Shown here: piece after piece, positions 17,373 through 26,303 of the stretch
Layout of the letters: each line of letters opens with the position of its first letter
Position numbering within the stretch: the first letter of the stretch is position 1
From: Arthrobacter agilis
GTDB taxonomy: Bacteria; Actinomycetota; Actinomycetes; Actinomycetales; Micrococcaceae
DNA length: 64,000 nt
Direction: 5' to 3'
Assembly (NCBI RefSeq): GCF_002157505.1
Contig: NZ_NFSC01000026.1
Span: 62,001 to 126,000, forward strand
Notes under the pieces: model-generated
The model's input: only the letters and a program-made list of their open reading frames with translations
The model's database searches: none
Told to the model about the DNA's origin: nothing
Made by a program: the position numbers and the translations under genes

Positions 17373-17411
17373 ATCGCCGGGCCACCCGATCAACGGTGCG
17401 GCCCGGATGGA

Positions 17412-17591
17412 TCAGCGTCCCTGCTTGAACGCGTCCTTGACGTTCTCGCCGGCATCCTTGAGGCTCGAGCTCGCCTGGTCCTTGTGGCCTTCGGCTTCCA
17501 GGTTCTCGTCGCCGCTGGCCTTGCCGAGGCCTTCCTTGATCTTTCCGCCCAGGCCCTCGCCCTTGTTCCCGATCTTGTCATCCAGTCCCAT
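17412..17591 (-). CDS. CsbD family stress protein
   Basis: This small hydrophilic 59-residue protein matches the CsbD family, which is abundant under general stress in many bacteria but has no known activity. It begins MGLDDKIGNKGEGLGG and is dominated by Lys, Gly, Glu and Asp, with imperfect repeats of the GLGGKIKEGLGKASG type. The ATG is preceded by AAGGAGG at 8 nt, a near-perfect ribosome site that implies strong translation. The longer open frame upstream is not needed. The gene lies downstream of the ArgA-like acetyltransferase and has its own hairpin terminator. Confidence 0.85.
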   Translation of the reverse strand: MGLDDKIGNKGEGLGGKIKEGLGKASGDENLEAEGHKDQASSSLKDAGENVKDAFKQGR

Positions 17592-17722
17592 GATGCGGAC
17601 CTCCTTCAGCTCGGTGTACAGCCACCGGTTCCGGTGGCCTGCCAGCACCACGAAAGCGATGCTAAGCAGTCTTACTATATGCATGCGGGCCTGCCGAACG
17701 CCAGCCTGCCGCGGGAGGGTAT

Positions 17723-18232
17723 TCAGAGCTGCCGGATCATCCGCGTATTGCCGAGGGTGTTGGGCTTGACCCGGGCCAGGTCCAGGAACTCGGCGATGCC
17801 CTCGTCATGGGAGCGGAGGAGCTCGGAGTAGGTCTGCGGGTCGACCGCGGACTGGTCGGCCATCACCTCGAAGCCGTGGCGCCGGAAGAAATCGACCTCG
17901 AACGTCAGGCAGAAGACCCTGCTCACGCCGAAAGCCCGCGCCTCCTCGAGGAGCTCCTCCACGAGCGCGTGGCCCACGCCGTGGCCGCGGGCGGCGGGCG
18001 AGGTCGCGAGGGTGCGCACCTCCGCCAGGTCCTCCCAGATGATGTGCAGCGCCCCGCAGCCGAGCACCTCACCGCCGTCGGACTCCGCGATGCGGAACTC
18101 CGGAAGCCCCTCGTAGTAGGCCACCGTCTCCTTCGCGATCAGAATGCGCTCCTCGGCGAGCGGCGCGACGAGCGACTTGATGGCGGGGACGTCCGCGGTG
18201 CGTGCGGGACGGATGGTGAAGGGCAGCGTCAT
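17723..18232 (-). CDS. GNAT acetyltransferase, probable amino-acid N-acetyltransferase (ArgA-like)
   Basis: The product is 169 residues with a single GNAT fold. FTIRPARTADVPAIKSLV opens the domain, and the acetyl-CoA loop reads RGHGVGHALVEELL. CLTFEVDFFRRHGFEVM near residue 115 resembles short stand-alone N-acetylglutamate synthases such as M. tuberculosis Rv2747. It would then acetylate glutamate in arginine synthesis, although other N-acetyl targets are possible. The ATG at 18230-18232 is preferred over the ORF's earlier start because TAGAGT lies 7 nt upstream, suggesting a leaderless transcript. It follows the S9 peptidase gene by 35 bp. Confidence 0.78.
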   Translation of the reverse strand: MTLPFTIRPARTADVPAIKSLVAPLAEERILIAKETVAYYEGLPEFRIAESDGGEVLGCGALHIIWEDLAEVRTLATSPAARGHGVGHALVEELLEEARAFGVSRVFCLTFEVDFFRRHGFEVMADQSAVDPQTYSELLRSHDEGIAEFLDLARVKPNTLGNTRMIRQL

Positions 18233-18239
18233 TCGACCC

Positions 18240-18245
18240 ACTCTA
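18240..18245 (-). promoter_or_regulatory. -10-like hexamer placed for a leaderless acetyltransferase start
   Basis: TAGAGT on the minus strand is separated from the ATG at 18232 by 7 nt, and no Shine-Dalgarno intervenes. It sits in the 35-bp gap after the peptidase gene, giving the acetyltransferase its own possible promoter. Confidence 0.4.
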
Positions 18246-18267
18246 CAAACCACCACCCCGCCCGTGC

Positions 18268-20292
18268 CTACAGGCCCAGCTCCGACGGGAGTTCGTGGTC
18301 CTCCCCGAGGACGTGGGAGGCGAGGAAGGCCTCGACGACGCCGTACCAGATCCTGGCGTGCTGCGGCTTGAGGATCCAGTGGTTCTCATCCGGGAAGTAC
18401 AGGAACCGGTGGGGCGTCCTGCCCTCGTCGTCGGCCGGGAGCTTCGACGCGGAGAGCAGCTCGTACCAGAGCCGCAGCCCCTCCCCGATCGGCACCCGGT
18501 AGTCCTTGTCCCCGTGGATGACGAGCATCGGTGTGCTGATGTTCCCCACATGGAGGTGCGGGGAGTTCTCGCGCATCATCTCCGGCGTCATCTCCCGCTC
18601 CCAGTAGTACGCGACGTCCGTGGTAGGGCCGAACTGGTCCAGCGCCCACAGGCTCGCGTGCGTGACGATCGCCGCGAAGCGGTCGGTGTGCCCTGCGACC
18701 CAGTTCGCCATGTAGCCGCCGAAGCTGCCGCCCATGGCAGCCACACGGGTCCCGTCGATGTCGTCCCGCGCCACCAGGTCGTCGGTGGCGGCCATGAGGT
18801 CGGTAAAGGGAGCGCTGCCCCACTGGCCCCACCCACGGTCCACCATGTGCTGTCCGTAGCCCGTGGACAGTGCGGGATCGGGCAGGAGGACGGCGTAGCC
18901 CCGGGCTGCCATGATCCAGGGCGACCAGCGCCACGTCCAGGCGTTCCACGAACCGATCGGTCCGCCGTGGATCCACAGCAGCGCCGGGACCGGAGCGTCG
19001 GCCGACGCACCGTCGGGCAGCACGAGCCAGGACCTCACCGGCTGGCCGTCCTCCCCTGCCGACTCCACGCGTTCGAGCGAACCGGGGAGTTCGGGGCGTT
19101 CCGCCGGGTTGGGGAGCCGCTCGGTGGCTCCGGAGGCGAGGTCGATCCGGACGACCTCGGGCGGGAACAGGTAGGAGCTGCGGAGGGCGTACGCGCTCCT
19201 GCCGTCCGGGGACACTTGGACGTCCGTATAGGCTGCGGCAGCCTCCGTCACGCGGCGCACGGCACCGGTGGCGACGTCGATCAAGAACACGGGCGCGGAC
19301 CCGTCGTCGTCCGCGGTGACCACGAGGGCCGAGCCGTCGGGCAGCCATGCGGCAGGAGACGGCCAGCGGTCCCACTCCTCGGCGAGGGGGGTGGGCTCAC
19401 CGCCGTCGAGGGGAAGCAGCAGCAGGCTCGTGCGGGGCGCAAGCTCCGGCGTGGTGCGCCGGTCCCGGACAACGGCGAGGTACCGCCCGTCCGGGCTCAC
19501 GGGGCCCGGCGCGTAGTCGTTCCCGCGGTCGTCCAGCAGGATGACGAGCTCCTTGGTGGCTACGTCGACCCGCACGAGCACCGTCCGCTCCGAGCCGCGC
19601 TCCTCCGGGACGGTGAGGGAGGTGAAGAGCACGGAACCGTCGGGGCTGAGGACGGGATGGGCATCCCGGAGGCCCCCGCGTGCGGAGGGGATGAGGTCGG
19701 CGAGGGACCGGTCGCCGTCCTCGCCGAGGTCCTGCAGTCCGAAGTACCGCGGCTCCTCCGGCCCGAGGTCGGCGTCCCAGTACCGGACCGGATAGCCCGA
19801 GTGGAGGACCGCGGCGACGCCCGCCTCCTTGCGCGCCTTGCGGCGCTCGGCGTCGTCCTCCTCGTTCGCCGATCCCGCAAGGACGTCCCCGGTGACCACG
19901 ACGACGTCGGCCGCTTCCGCGGTGGCCACCCCTGCCACTCCCCCCTCGCGGGTCAGGAGCAGCGAGGCCTCACCTCCCGACGCGGGCAGGCGCCACAGGG
20001 CTGTGCGCTTCTCGCCGTCGGCGTCGTCCGGGTCGGGGCGTGCCGACGTGAAGAGCAGGTCCCCACTCGGGAGGAACGCCGCCCCGGACTCGCCCTCGGA
20101 ACTCCGGGTCAGACGGCGAGCGGGCTGCCCGCCGGCCGGGTCGACCTCCCACAGCGCGGTCTGGTATGCGGTCTTCTTGGGGTTGAGGGTGGCTACGGAC
20201 GTGACGAGCCGCGTGCCTTCCCGGTTCAGGACGAGCCCACTGAGGCGGGGAAGGGCGACGAAATCCTCGAGGGAGGAGAAGGGGGTGGTCAT
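18268..20292 (-). CDS. S9 family (prolyl oligopeptidase-like) serine peptidase
   Basis: This 674-residue cytosolic peptidase joins an N-terminal beta-propeller (WD40/PD40-like blades with repeated LSPDGS, VSPDGRY and VSPDGRS) to a C-terminal alpha/beta hydrolase domain. The catalytic Ser is near 523 in GGSFGGYM, Asp near 597 in GDKDYRVP and His near 638 in ENHWIL, so the triad is complete. The PALLWIHGGPIGSWNAW segment gives the oxyanion-hole region. Enzymes of this type are acylaminoacyl- or dipeptidyl-peptidases that trim short peptides. No signal peptide is seen. It starts at ATG 20292, 145 bp from the convergently placed end of clpC's transcript. Confidence 0.9.
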   Translation of the reverse strand: MTTPFSSLEDFVALPRLSGLVLNREGTRLVTSVATLNPKKTAYQTALWEVDPAGGQPARRLTRSSEGESGAAFLPSGDLLFTSARPDPDDADGEKRTALWRLPASGGEASLLLTREGGVAGVATAEAADVVVVTGDVLAGSANEEDDAERRKARKEAGVAAVLHSGYPVRYWDADLGPEEPRYFGLQDLGEDGDRSLADLIPSARGGLRDAHPVLSPDGSVLFTSLTVPEERGSERTVLVRVDVATKELVILLDDRGNDYAPGPVSPDGRYLAVVRDRRTTPELAPRTSLLLLPLDGGEPTPLAEEWDRWPSPAAWLPDGSALVVTADDDGSAPVFLIDVATGAVRRVTEAAAAYTDVQVSPDGRSAYALRSSYLFPPEVVRIDLASGATERLPNPAERPELPGSLERVESAGEDGQPVRSWLVLPDGASADAPVPALLWIHGGPIGSWNAWTWRWSPWIMAARGYAVLLPDPALSTGYGQHMVDRGWGQWGSAPFTDLMAATDDLVARDDIDGTRVAAMGGSFGGYMANWVAGHTDRFAAIVTHASLWALDQFGPTTDVAYYWEREMTPEMMRENSPHLHVGNISTPMLVIHGDKDYRVPIGEGLRLWYELLSASKLPADDEGRTPHRFLYFPDENHWILKPQHARIWYGVVEAFLASHVLGEDHELPSELGL

Positions 20293-20392
20293 GGATCATC
20301 TCTACCACCGCGGAGAGGCGCCGTTCCAGCTTTCACTCGCGGAAAGATTCTGTTGCCGCGGGCACCGATACTCCTGCATCCGTTAACGGCGA

Positions 20393-20419
20393 AACCCGCC
20401 CTGGCGACCAGGACGGGTT
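20393..20419 (-). terminator. Terminator hairpin after clpC
   Basis: On the minus strand a 12-bp stem (one G-U pair) with a 3-nt loop, AACCCGTCCTGG-TCG-CCAGGGCGGGTT, ends in TT. It starts 19 nt beyond the clpC stop codon. Confidence 0.7.
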
Positions 20420-20437
20420 CCGCGGATGCTGCTGGTA

Positions 20438-22945
20438 CTACTCCAAGACGGTGGCCTCGAGCGCAGCCGGGGCGTCCTCGATCTCCTTGGGGGCGCCGTG
20501 TCCCACGAAGGTGAAGCGTGCATCCACGCCCTCGCCCTCGATGTCCACATCGACGCGCTCTCCCGACTTCAGCTCGCCGAAGAGGATCTTCTCCGAGAGC
20601 TGGTCCTCGATTTCGCGCTGGATGGTGCGGCGCAGCGGCCGCGCTCCCATCGCGGGATCGTAGCCACGGGTCGCAAGGAGCACCTTGGCCGCGGGGGTGA
20701 GCTCGATCGTCATGCCCTTGTCCGCCATGCGGCGGCTCAGGCGCTCGAGGAACAGGTCCACGATCTGGACGATCTCGTCCTGGGTGAGCTGCGGGAACAC
20801 CACGGTGTCATCGACACGGTTGAGGAACTCGGGCCGGAAGTGCTGCTTGAGCTCCTCCTGCACCTTGGCCTTCATCCGGTTGTAGCTCGTGGTGGTGTCG
20901 GTGCCGGACTGGAAGCCCGTCATGACGCCCTTCGAGATGTCGCGGGTACCGAGGTTGGTGGTCATGATGATCACCGTGTTCTTGAAGTCCACCATGCGGC
21001 CCTGGCTGTCCGTCAGGCGGCCGTCCTCGAGGATCTGCAGGAGCGAGTTGAAGAGGTCGGCGTGTGCCTTCTCCACCTCGTCGAACAGCACCACGGAGAA
21101 CGGCTTGCGGCGGACCTTCTCGGTGAGCTGTCCGCCCTCCTCGTAGCCCACGTAGCCCGGAGGGGCACCGAAGAGCCGCGAGACGGTGTGCTTCTCCGAG
21201 TACTCCGACATGTCGAGGGTGATGAGGGCGTCCTCTTCACCGAACAGGAACTCGGCGAGTGCCTTGGCGAGCTCCGTCTTACCGACACCCGTGGGGCCGG
21301 CGAAGATGAAGGAACCACCGGGACGCTTCGGGTCCTTCAGGCCGGCGCGCGTACGGCGGATAGCCTGCGAGATCGCCTTGATGGCCTCGTTCTGTCCGAT
21401 GACCCGCTTGTGCAGCTCGGCTTCCATGTTGAGCAGTCGCGAGGATTCCGCCTCGGTCAGCTTGAACACGGGGATGCCGGTCGAATTGGCGAGCACCTCG
21501 GCGATGAGTTCCTCATCGACCTCCGCGATGTCGTCCAGCCCGCCGGACTTCCAGCGGCGCTCCTTGTCGCTGCGCTCGTCGTGGAGCTTCTGCTCCTTGT
21601 CGCGCAGCGCCGCAGCACCCTCGAAGTCCTGGGAGTCGATGGCCGACTCCTTCTCGCGCTTGACGTCCGCGATGCGCTCGTCGATCTCCTTGAGCTCCGG
21701 CGGCGCGGTCATCCGACGGATGCGCAGGCGCGCTCCCGCCTCGTCGATGAGGTCGATTGCCTTGTCCGGCAGGAAGCGGTCCGAGATGTAGCGCTCGGCC
21801 AGCGTCGCCGCGCTGGACAGGGCGCCGTCGGTGATCGAGACGCGGTGGTGCGCCTCGTAGCGGTCGCGCAGGCCCTTGAGGATCTCGATCGCGTGCGCCA
21901 CGGAGGGCTCGGCGACCTGGATCGGCTGGAAACGGCGCTCGAGGGCGGCGTCCTTCTCGATGTGCTTGCGGTACTCGTCCAGGGTGGTGGCACCGATGGT
22001 CTGGAGCTCACCGCGGGCGAGCATGGGCTTCAGGATCGACGCCGCATCGATGGCACCCTCGGCGGCACCTGCGCCGACGAGGGTGTGGATCTCGTCGATG
22101 AACAGGATGATGTCGCCACGGGTGCGGATCTCCTTGAGGACCTTCTTCAGGCGCTCCTCGAAGTCACCGCGGTAGCGGGAACCTGCGACGAGGGACCCGA
22201 GGTCCAGCGTGTACAGCTGCTTGTCCTTGATGGTCTCCGGGACGTCGCCGCGCACGATCGCCTGGGCGAGGCCCTCGACGACGGCGGTCTTGCCGACACC
22301 GGGCTCACCGATCAGGACAGGGTTGTTCTTGGTGCGGCGGGAGAGGACCTGCATGACGCGTTCCATCTCCTTCTCGCGCCCGATGACGGGATCGAGTTTC
22401 GACTCGCGCGCCGCCTGCGTCAGGTTCCGGCCGAACTGGTCCAGCACGACGGAGCCCGCGGGAGTTCCCTCCTGCTGGGGGCCGCCGGTCGCAGCCGGCT
22501 CCTTGCCCTGGTAACCGGACAGCAGCTGGATGACCTGCTGGCGGACACGGTTGAGGTCTGCGCCGAGCTTCACGAGGACCTGCGCGGCGACGCCCTCACC
22601 CTCGCGGATGAGACCGAGCAGGATGTGCTCGGTACCGATGTAGTTGTGGCCGAGCTGGAGTGCTTCCCGCAGGGAGAGCTCCAGTACCTTCTTGGCCCGG
22701 GGGGTGAAGGGGATGTGACCGGACGGGGCCTGCTGGCCCTGCCCGATGATCTCCTGAACCTGTTCCCTCACGGCACCCAGCGAGATGCTGAGCGACTCCA
22801 GGGCCTTTGCGGCAACACCCTCGCCCTCGTGGATCAGGCCAAGCAGGATGTGCTCGGTGCCGATGTAATTGTGGTTGAGCATGCGGGCCTCTTCCTGGGC
22901 CAGCACAACAACTCGACGGGCACGATCTGTAAATCTCTCAAACAT
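20438..22945 (-). CDS. clpC: ATP-dependent Clp protease ATP-binding subunit ClpC
   Basis: This 835-residue AAA+ unfoldase feeds proteins to ClpP. Two N-domain repeats (each with [14 protein letters not shown]) occupy residues 1-145. AAA-1 has Walker A GEPGVGKT at 213-220 and Walker [10 protein letters not shown]. The middle domain has the UVR-type segment around [21 protein letters not shown]-2 has GPTGVGKT, and the ClpP loop is present as GF in VMTGFQSG or nearby. The ATG giving MFERFTDRA is preferred because AGGAG lies 10 nt upstream, whereas the earlier GTG almost touches that site. A ClgR-like box lies upstream, consistent with regulation by ClgR. Confidence 0.98.
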   Translation of the reverse strand: MFERFTDRARRVVVLAQEEARMLNHNYIGTEHILLGLIHEGEGVAAKALESLSISLGAVREQVQEIIGQGQQAPSGHIPFTPRAKKVLELSLREALQLGHNYIGTEHILLGLIREGEGVAAQVLVKLGADLNRVRQQVIQLLSGYQGKEPAATGGPQQEGTPAGSVVLDQFGRNLTQAARESKLDPVIGREKEMERVMQVLSRRTKNNPVLIGEPGVGKTAVVEGLAQAIVRGDVPETIKDKQLYTLDLGSLVAGSRYRGDFEERLKKVLKEIRTRGDIILFIDEIHTLVGAGAAEGAIDAASILKPMLARGELQTIGATTLDEYRKHIEKDAALERRFQPIQVAEPSVAHAIEILKGLRDRYEAHHRVSITDGALSSAATLAERYISDRFLPDKAIDLIDEAGARLRIRRMTAPPELKEIDERIADVKREKESAIDSQDFEGAAALRDKEQKLHDERSDKERRWKSGGLDDIAEVDEELIAEVLANSTGIPVFKLTEAESSRLLNMEAELHKRVIGQNEAIKAISQAIRRTRAGLKDPKRPGGSFIFAGPTGVGKTELAKALAEFLFGEEDALITLDMSEYSEKHTVSRLFGAPPGYVGYEEGGQLTEKVRRKPFSVVLFDEVEKAHADLFNSLLQILEDGRLTDSQGRMVDFKNTVIIMTTNLGTRDISKGVMTGFQSGTDTTTSYNRMKAKVQEELKQHFRPEFLNRVDDTVVFPQLTQDEIVQIVDLFLERLSRRMADKGMTIELTPAAKVLLATRGYDPAMGARPLRRTIQREIEDQLSEKILFGELKSGERVDVDIEGEGVDARFTFVGHGAPKEIEDAPAALEATVLE

Positions 22946-22977
22946 GAGACACACACTCCTAGCTAACGCGTATTTCG

Positions 22978-22983
22978 ATGCTA
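22978..22983 (-). promoter_or_regulatory. Candidate clpC -10 hexamer
   Basis: TAGCAT on the minus strand, 33 nt before the clpC start, has no good -35 at 16-18 bp. A ClgR-like box lies at about -40 to -55 relative to the predicted start, which fits an activator-dependent promoter. Confidence 0.35.
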
Positions 22984-23010
22984 CGGGTACGGCATGTGCT
23001 TTGGGTGCGT

Positions 23011-23026
23011 GTTCGCCACAGGCGAG
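23011..23026. promoter_or_regulatory. ClgR-like operator upstream of clpC
   Basis: GTTCGCCACAGGCGAG contains the inverted half-sites CGCC and GGCG spaced by three bases and flanked by A/T. This fits the CGCY-N3-RGCG core recognised by ClgR, the actinobacterial activator of clp genes, except that the usual central A is absent. It lies 66-81 nt upstream of the clpC ATG. Confidence 0.55.
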
Positions 23027-23068
23027 ATAACGCCGAAGGGCTTCCCCTCCGGCGCCGCCCGGGGGTGG

Positions 23069-23398
23069 TCAGCGCTGTGCGGCGCGGTATGCCTCGACGA
23101 TTTCGCTGTTGACACGGCCGCGGGAGGAGACGTTGTAGCCGTTCTCCTTGGCCCACTCGCGGATCTGGGCTGCTTCCTGGTTGCGGGAAGGGGCCGGGGC
23201 GCTGGGGCGCTGCTGCTTCGACGCGTTGCTGCGGCGCGCTGCGCCGACGTAATGCGCGAGGGCGGAGCGGAGCTCCGAGGCGTGCTCCTCCGAGAGGTCG
23301 ATTTCGTATTGCACGCCATCGAGGCCGAAGCGCACCGTCTCGTCGGCTTCTTCGCCGTCGATGTCATCGATGAGAATGATCTTTACCTTCTGCGCCAC
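23069..23398 (-). CDS. lsr2: Lsr2 nucleoid-associated protein
   Basis: This 109-residue H-NS-like protein binds the minor groove of AT-rich DNA and silences foreign genes in actinobacteria. The N-terminal dimerisation part (MAQKVKIILIDDIDGEEADE) forms the usual beta-sheet, and a flexible Ser/Pro/Lys linker lies at 55-72. The C-terminal DNA-binding helices end in the hook RGR at 93-95 (SSRGRVNSEIV). The gene sits between clpC and lysS, as in many actinobacteria. It has its own promoter. Confidence 0.97.
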   Translation of the reverse strand: MAQKVKIILIDDIDGEEADETVRFGLDGVQYEIDLSEEHASELRSALAHYVGAARRSNASKQQRPSAPAPSRNQEAAQIREWAKENGYNVSSRGRVNSEIVEAYRAAQR

Positions 23399-23443
23399 AA
23401 TGCTCTCCTAATTTGTTCCACGATATCAATGTCCCCTGAAGTG

Positions 23444-23472
23444 AGTATGGGCCACTATTCAATCGAGGTCAA
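23444..23472 (-). promoter_or_regulatory. lsr2 promoter
   Basis: On the minus strand TTGACC (23467-23472) and CATACT (23444-23449) are separated by 17 bp, close to the housekeeping sigma consensus. The expected start is about 38 nt upstream of the lsr2 ATG, leaving room for the AGGAGA ribosome site. Confidence 0.55.
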
Positions 23473-23484
23473 AGAAGGGCATTC

Positions 23485-23682
23485 CTAACCGGGGTCGATT
23501 TCCTGATCGTCATTCTTTTGCCGCGTCGCCTCGCGGTTCCGCGCGTCCTCGGCGTCCTGCATTTCCTCCGCACGTGCCATGGCCTCGCGCTCCGCGCGGT
23601 CGGCATTGAATATGGACTTGATCACGAAGTAGAAAATCACTGCCAAGCAGGCTGATGGTAGGAGGACCGCCACATATTCCAC
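23485..23682 (-). CDS. Small single-span membrane protein downstream of lysS
   Basis: A GTG two bases after the lysS stop opens a 65-residue frame. It has one strongly hydrophobic segment (VAVLLPSACLAVIFYFVIK) followed by a highly charged tail (DRAEREAMARAEEMQDAEDARNREATR), probably a cytosolic helix. The function is unknown. The much longer open frame extending into lysS is antisense-free but out of frame with lysS and lacks coding character. Placement 2 nt after lysS implies co-transcription. Confidence 0.65.
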   Translation of the reverse strand: MEYVAVLLPSACLAVIFYFVIKSIFNADRAEREAMARAEEMQDAEDARNREATRQKNDDQEIDPG

Positions 23683-23684
23683 AG

Positions 23685-25187
23685 CTACTGCCCCGCCTCG
23701 GGCTTGAGAATGGGGAAGAGGATCGACTCGCGAATTCCGACGTTCGTGAAAAGCATCACCAGGCGGTCGATTCCGAGGCCGATACCGCCCATGGGGGGCG
23801 CCCCGTATTCGAGCGCCCGGAGGAAGTCCTCGTCCAATTGCATGGCCTCCTCGTCGCCGGCGGCCGCCTGGCGGGACTGCTCGGTGAGGCGCTCCCGCTG
23901 GATGACGGGGTCGATGAGTTCGGAGAAGGCGGTGCCGCGCTCCATGCCTCCGATGATGAGGTCCCAGGCTTCGATCAGTCGCGGGTCGTCGCGGTGCGGC
24001 CGGGCGAGCGGCTGGGCGGAGGGCGGGTAGTCGTAGACGAACGTCGGCTGGATGAGCGTCGGTTCCACGATCTCCGAGAACAGCTCGAGCACCACCTTCT
24101 CGGCACCCCAGGCCGGGTCGAGCGAGACCTCGTGGCGCTCCGCGATCGAGCGGAGCTCCTCGAGGCTCGTCTCCGGGGTGACGTCCTGTCCCACGGCCGC
24201 GGACAATCCGGGGTAGACACCGAGCCACGCCCAGTCACCGTCGAGGTCGATGGTGCCCTTCGCAGTCTCGATCGTGCGCGAACCCAGCAGGTCGGCGCAC
24301 GCGAGGATCATCTCCTTCATGCGGTCCGCCATGACGAACTGGTCGGCGTAGGCCTCGTAGCACTCGAGCATGGTGAATTCGGGGCTGTGCGTGGAGTCGA
24401 CGCCCTCGTTGCGGAAGATGCGCCCGATCTCGTACACGCGGTCGATCCCGCCGACGACGGCCCTCTTCAGGTACAGCTCCAGGGCGATCCGGAGCGTCAT
24501 CTTCTGGTCGAACGCGTTGAGGTGCGTCTCGAAGGGGCGGGCCGTCGCACCGCCGTGGACCAGCTGCAGGATCGGTGTCTCCACCTCGATGTAGTCGCGG
24601 CGGTTCAGCGTCTCGCGGAGGGTGCGGGTAATGGCCGCGCGCGTCCGGACCATCTGGCGGGCTTCCTCGCGCACCATCAGGTCGACGTAGCGCTGGCGTA
24701 CGCGCGTCTCCTCGTTGACGCCCGCGTGCAGTGTGGGCAGCGGGCGGAGGGCCTTCGACGCCATGGTCCAGGAGTCCGCCATCACGGAGAGTTCCCCGCG
24801 GCGGGAGCTGATGACCTCGCCGTGCACCTGCACGTGGTCGCCGAGGTCCACGAGTGACTTCCACTCCGCGAGGCTGTCGGCGCCGATCTCGGCGAGGCTG
24901 AGCATGACCTGGAGGCGCGTGCCGTTCCCCTCCTGCAGCGTCGCGAAGCACAGCTTCCCCGAGTTGCGGATGAAGACCACACGGCCCACGACGGCGACCT
25001 GCCGGCCGCTCGACTCCCCCGTCCCGAGGTCTGCGAACTGCTCCCGGACCTCGGCGAGCGAGTGCGTCCGCTCCGGCTTGACCGGATACGGCTCCGTCCC
25101 GGCGTCGAGCAGGGCTGCGCGCTTCTGCAGGCGGAAGCGCATCTGCTCGTTGAGGTCGTCCGCGGGGAGGGTTTCGTCGTGAGTCAC
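23685..25187 (-). CDS. lysS: Lysyl-tRNA synthetase (class II)
   Basis: This enzyme charges tRNA-Lys. The product of about 500 residues has an N-terminal OB-fold anticodon-binding domain (VGRVVFIRNSGKLCFATLQE) and a class II catalytic core. Motif 2 is RNEGVDSTHSPEFTMLECYE and motif 3 is GIGLGIDRLVMLF near the C-terminus. The GTG at 25185-25187 (VTHDETLPADDL) is preferred over a TTG three codons earlier, because TAAACT lies directly before the TTG and 8 nt before the GTG, consistent with leaderless initiation. In mycobacteria panD and coaX lie between panC and lysS; here only about 58 bp separate them. Confidence 0.96.
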   Translation of the reverse strand: MTHDETLPADDLNEQMRFRLQKRAALLDAGTEPYPVKPERTHSLAEVREQFADLGTGESSGRQVAVVGRVVFIRNSGKLCFATLQEGNGTRLQVMLSLAEIGADSLAEWKSLVDLGDHVQVHGEVISSRRGELSVMADSWTMASKALRPLPTLHAGVNEETRVRQRYVDLMVREEARQMVRTRAAITRTLRETLNRRDYIEVETPILQLVHGGATARPFETHLNAFDQKMTLRIALELYLKRAVVGGIDRVYEIGRIFRNEGVDSTHSPEFTMLECYEAYADQFVMADRMKEMILACADLLGSRTIETAKGTIDLDGDWAWLGVYPGLSAAVGQDVTPETSLEELRSIAERHEVSLDPAWGAEKVVLELFSEIVEPTLIQPTFVYDYPPSAQPLARPHRDDPRLIEAWDLIIGGMERGTAFSELIDPVIQRERLTEQSRQAAAGDEEAMQLDEDFLRALEYGAPPMGGIGLGIDRLVMLFTNVGIRESILFPILKPEAGQ

Positions 25188-25195
25188 GGAAGACA

Positions 25196-25201
25196 AGTTT
25201 A
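25196..25201 (-). promoter_or_regulatory. -10-like hexamer for lysS
   Basis: TAAACT on the minus strand lies 8 nt before the GTG at 25187 and no Shine-Dalgarno intervenes, so a leaderless or near-leaderless lysS transcript is likely. Confidence 0.4.
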
Positions 25202-25245
25202 CGGCCCCCTGCCGGGCCCGCGGTGTCTGTGGCCGGAGGTGTGGG

Positions 25246-26172
25246 TCAGGCCACAGCCGGCAGGAAGGTGTTGTCGATCAGGCGGACCGCGCCCACCCGT
25301 GCCGCGACCACGGCGAGCGCTTCTCCTGCCCGCTCCTGCCCCCGAGGAGTGAACGACACCGGGTCGACGACGTCGAGGTAGTCGAGGTCCACCAGGTCCT
25401 CCGCCGCTACCCGGGCGCGGGCGCCCGGGAGGTCGAGGGGTTCCCTGCGGGCGGCACGGTCGCGCAGGGAAACCAGCACCTTCGACAGCACGAGGGCCGC
25501 GCGCCGCTCCTCGGGGCTGAGGAACCGGTTCCGGCTCGAGAGGGCCAGCCCGTCGGCGTCACGGACGATCGGGACGCCCTCGATGCGCACCGGCACGTTG
25601 AGGTCGAGCACCATGCGGCGGATGAGCGCGAGCTGCTGGGCGTCCTTCTCGCCGAAGTACGCGCGGTAGTCCGCCGTCGTCGCGGGCAGTCCGAGGTTGA
25701 GGAGCTTGGACACGACCGTCAGCATCCCGTCGAAGTGCCCGGGCCGCGACGCGCCCTCGAACACCGTGCCCATCCGGCCGGCACCCACCCGGACCAGCGG
25801 CTCTCCGCCCGGGTACATGTCCTCCACGGACGGGGCGAAGACGACGTCGACGCCGCATCCGCCCAGGAGGCGGAGGTCGTCGTCGAGCGTCCGCGGGTAG
25901 CGGTCGAGGTCGGCGGAGTCGCCGAACTGCAGGGGGTTCACGAAGATCGAGGCGACGACGACGTCGTTCGCGGCTCGCGCGGTCCTCGCGAGCGAGGCGT
26001 GGCCCTCGTGGAGGCCTCCCATGGTGGGCACGAGGCCCAGCGACGGCGGGCCTTCCGCCGCTCCCCGCCCGAACGCTGCCCGCTCGAGCAGCCGGGTCGT
26101 CGCCGAGCGGAGGTCGGCCGGGGTGGAGACGAGGAGGGGGGTCGCCGGGCTGTCGGAGCCGGTCGAGGTCAC
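25246..26172 (-). CDS. panC: Pantothenate synthetase
   Basis: The enzyme joins pantoate to beta-alanine using ATP, the last step of pantothenate (vitamin B5) synthesis. The 308-residue product has the nucleotidyltransferase HIGH-like motif [10 protein letters not shown] near residue 50, the pantoate site [17 protein letters not shown], and the KMSKS-like LSSRN. The GTG start ([14 protein letters not shown]) has AAGGA 7 nt upstream; an earlier start 15 codons upstream is possible. It follows the DUF2520 gene by 131 bp, a neighbourhood shared with mycobacteria. panB and panD are not in the window. Confidence 0.95.
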   Translation of the reverse strand: MTSTGSDSPATPLLVSTPADLRSATTRLLERAAFGRGAAEGPPSLGLVPTMGGLHEGHASLARTARAANDVVVASIFVNPLQFGDSADLDRYPRTLDDDLRLLGGCGVDVVFAPSVEDMYPGGEPLVRVGAGRMGTVFEGASRPGHFDGMLTVVSKLLNLGLPATTADYRAYFGEKDAQQLALIRRMVLDLNVPVRIEGVPIVRDADGLALSSRNRFLSPEERRAALVLSKVLVSLRDRAARREPLDLPGARARVAAEDLVDLDYLDVVDPVSFTPRGQERAGEALAVVAARVGAVRLIDNTFLPAVA

Positions 26173-26225
26173 GGGATGGTCCTTCACGGGTAGGGCGGGG
26201 CGGGGCGCGGGCGGCACCGTCGCAG

Positions 26226-26273
26226 GGGATGTTGGGCGGGATGCTGTGGGGGATTCTGTGCGGGATGCTGTGC
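26226..26273. repeat. Four tandem copies of a 12-bp unit before panC
   Basis: gggatgttgggc, gggatgctgtgg, gggattctgtgc and gggatgctgtgc follow one another without gaps. They fill much of the space between the DUF2520 stop (26304) and the panC start (26172). Confidence 0.95.
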
Positions 26274-26303
26274 GGCGCTCAGCGGGGACGTCGGTCCCGG
26301 GGA

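Noticed and set aside
17150-17411. Riboswitch or small RNA before dhaK
   Set aside because: The gap has the csbD terminator and a CTGCCT...AGGCAG short inverted repeat, but nothing matching a riboswitch core I know.
18295-20514. 739-codon open frame on the plus strand
   Set aside because: It is antisense to the S9 peptidase and rich in Arg/Val/Gly/His without motifs, so it was treated as a shadow.
20426-22966. 846-codon open frame on the plus strand
   Set aside because: It is exactly antisense to clpC, whose domains and motifs are complete. The frame is a by-product of high GC, and its composition (Leu/Asp/Val/His-rich, no family motifs) is that of a shadow.
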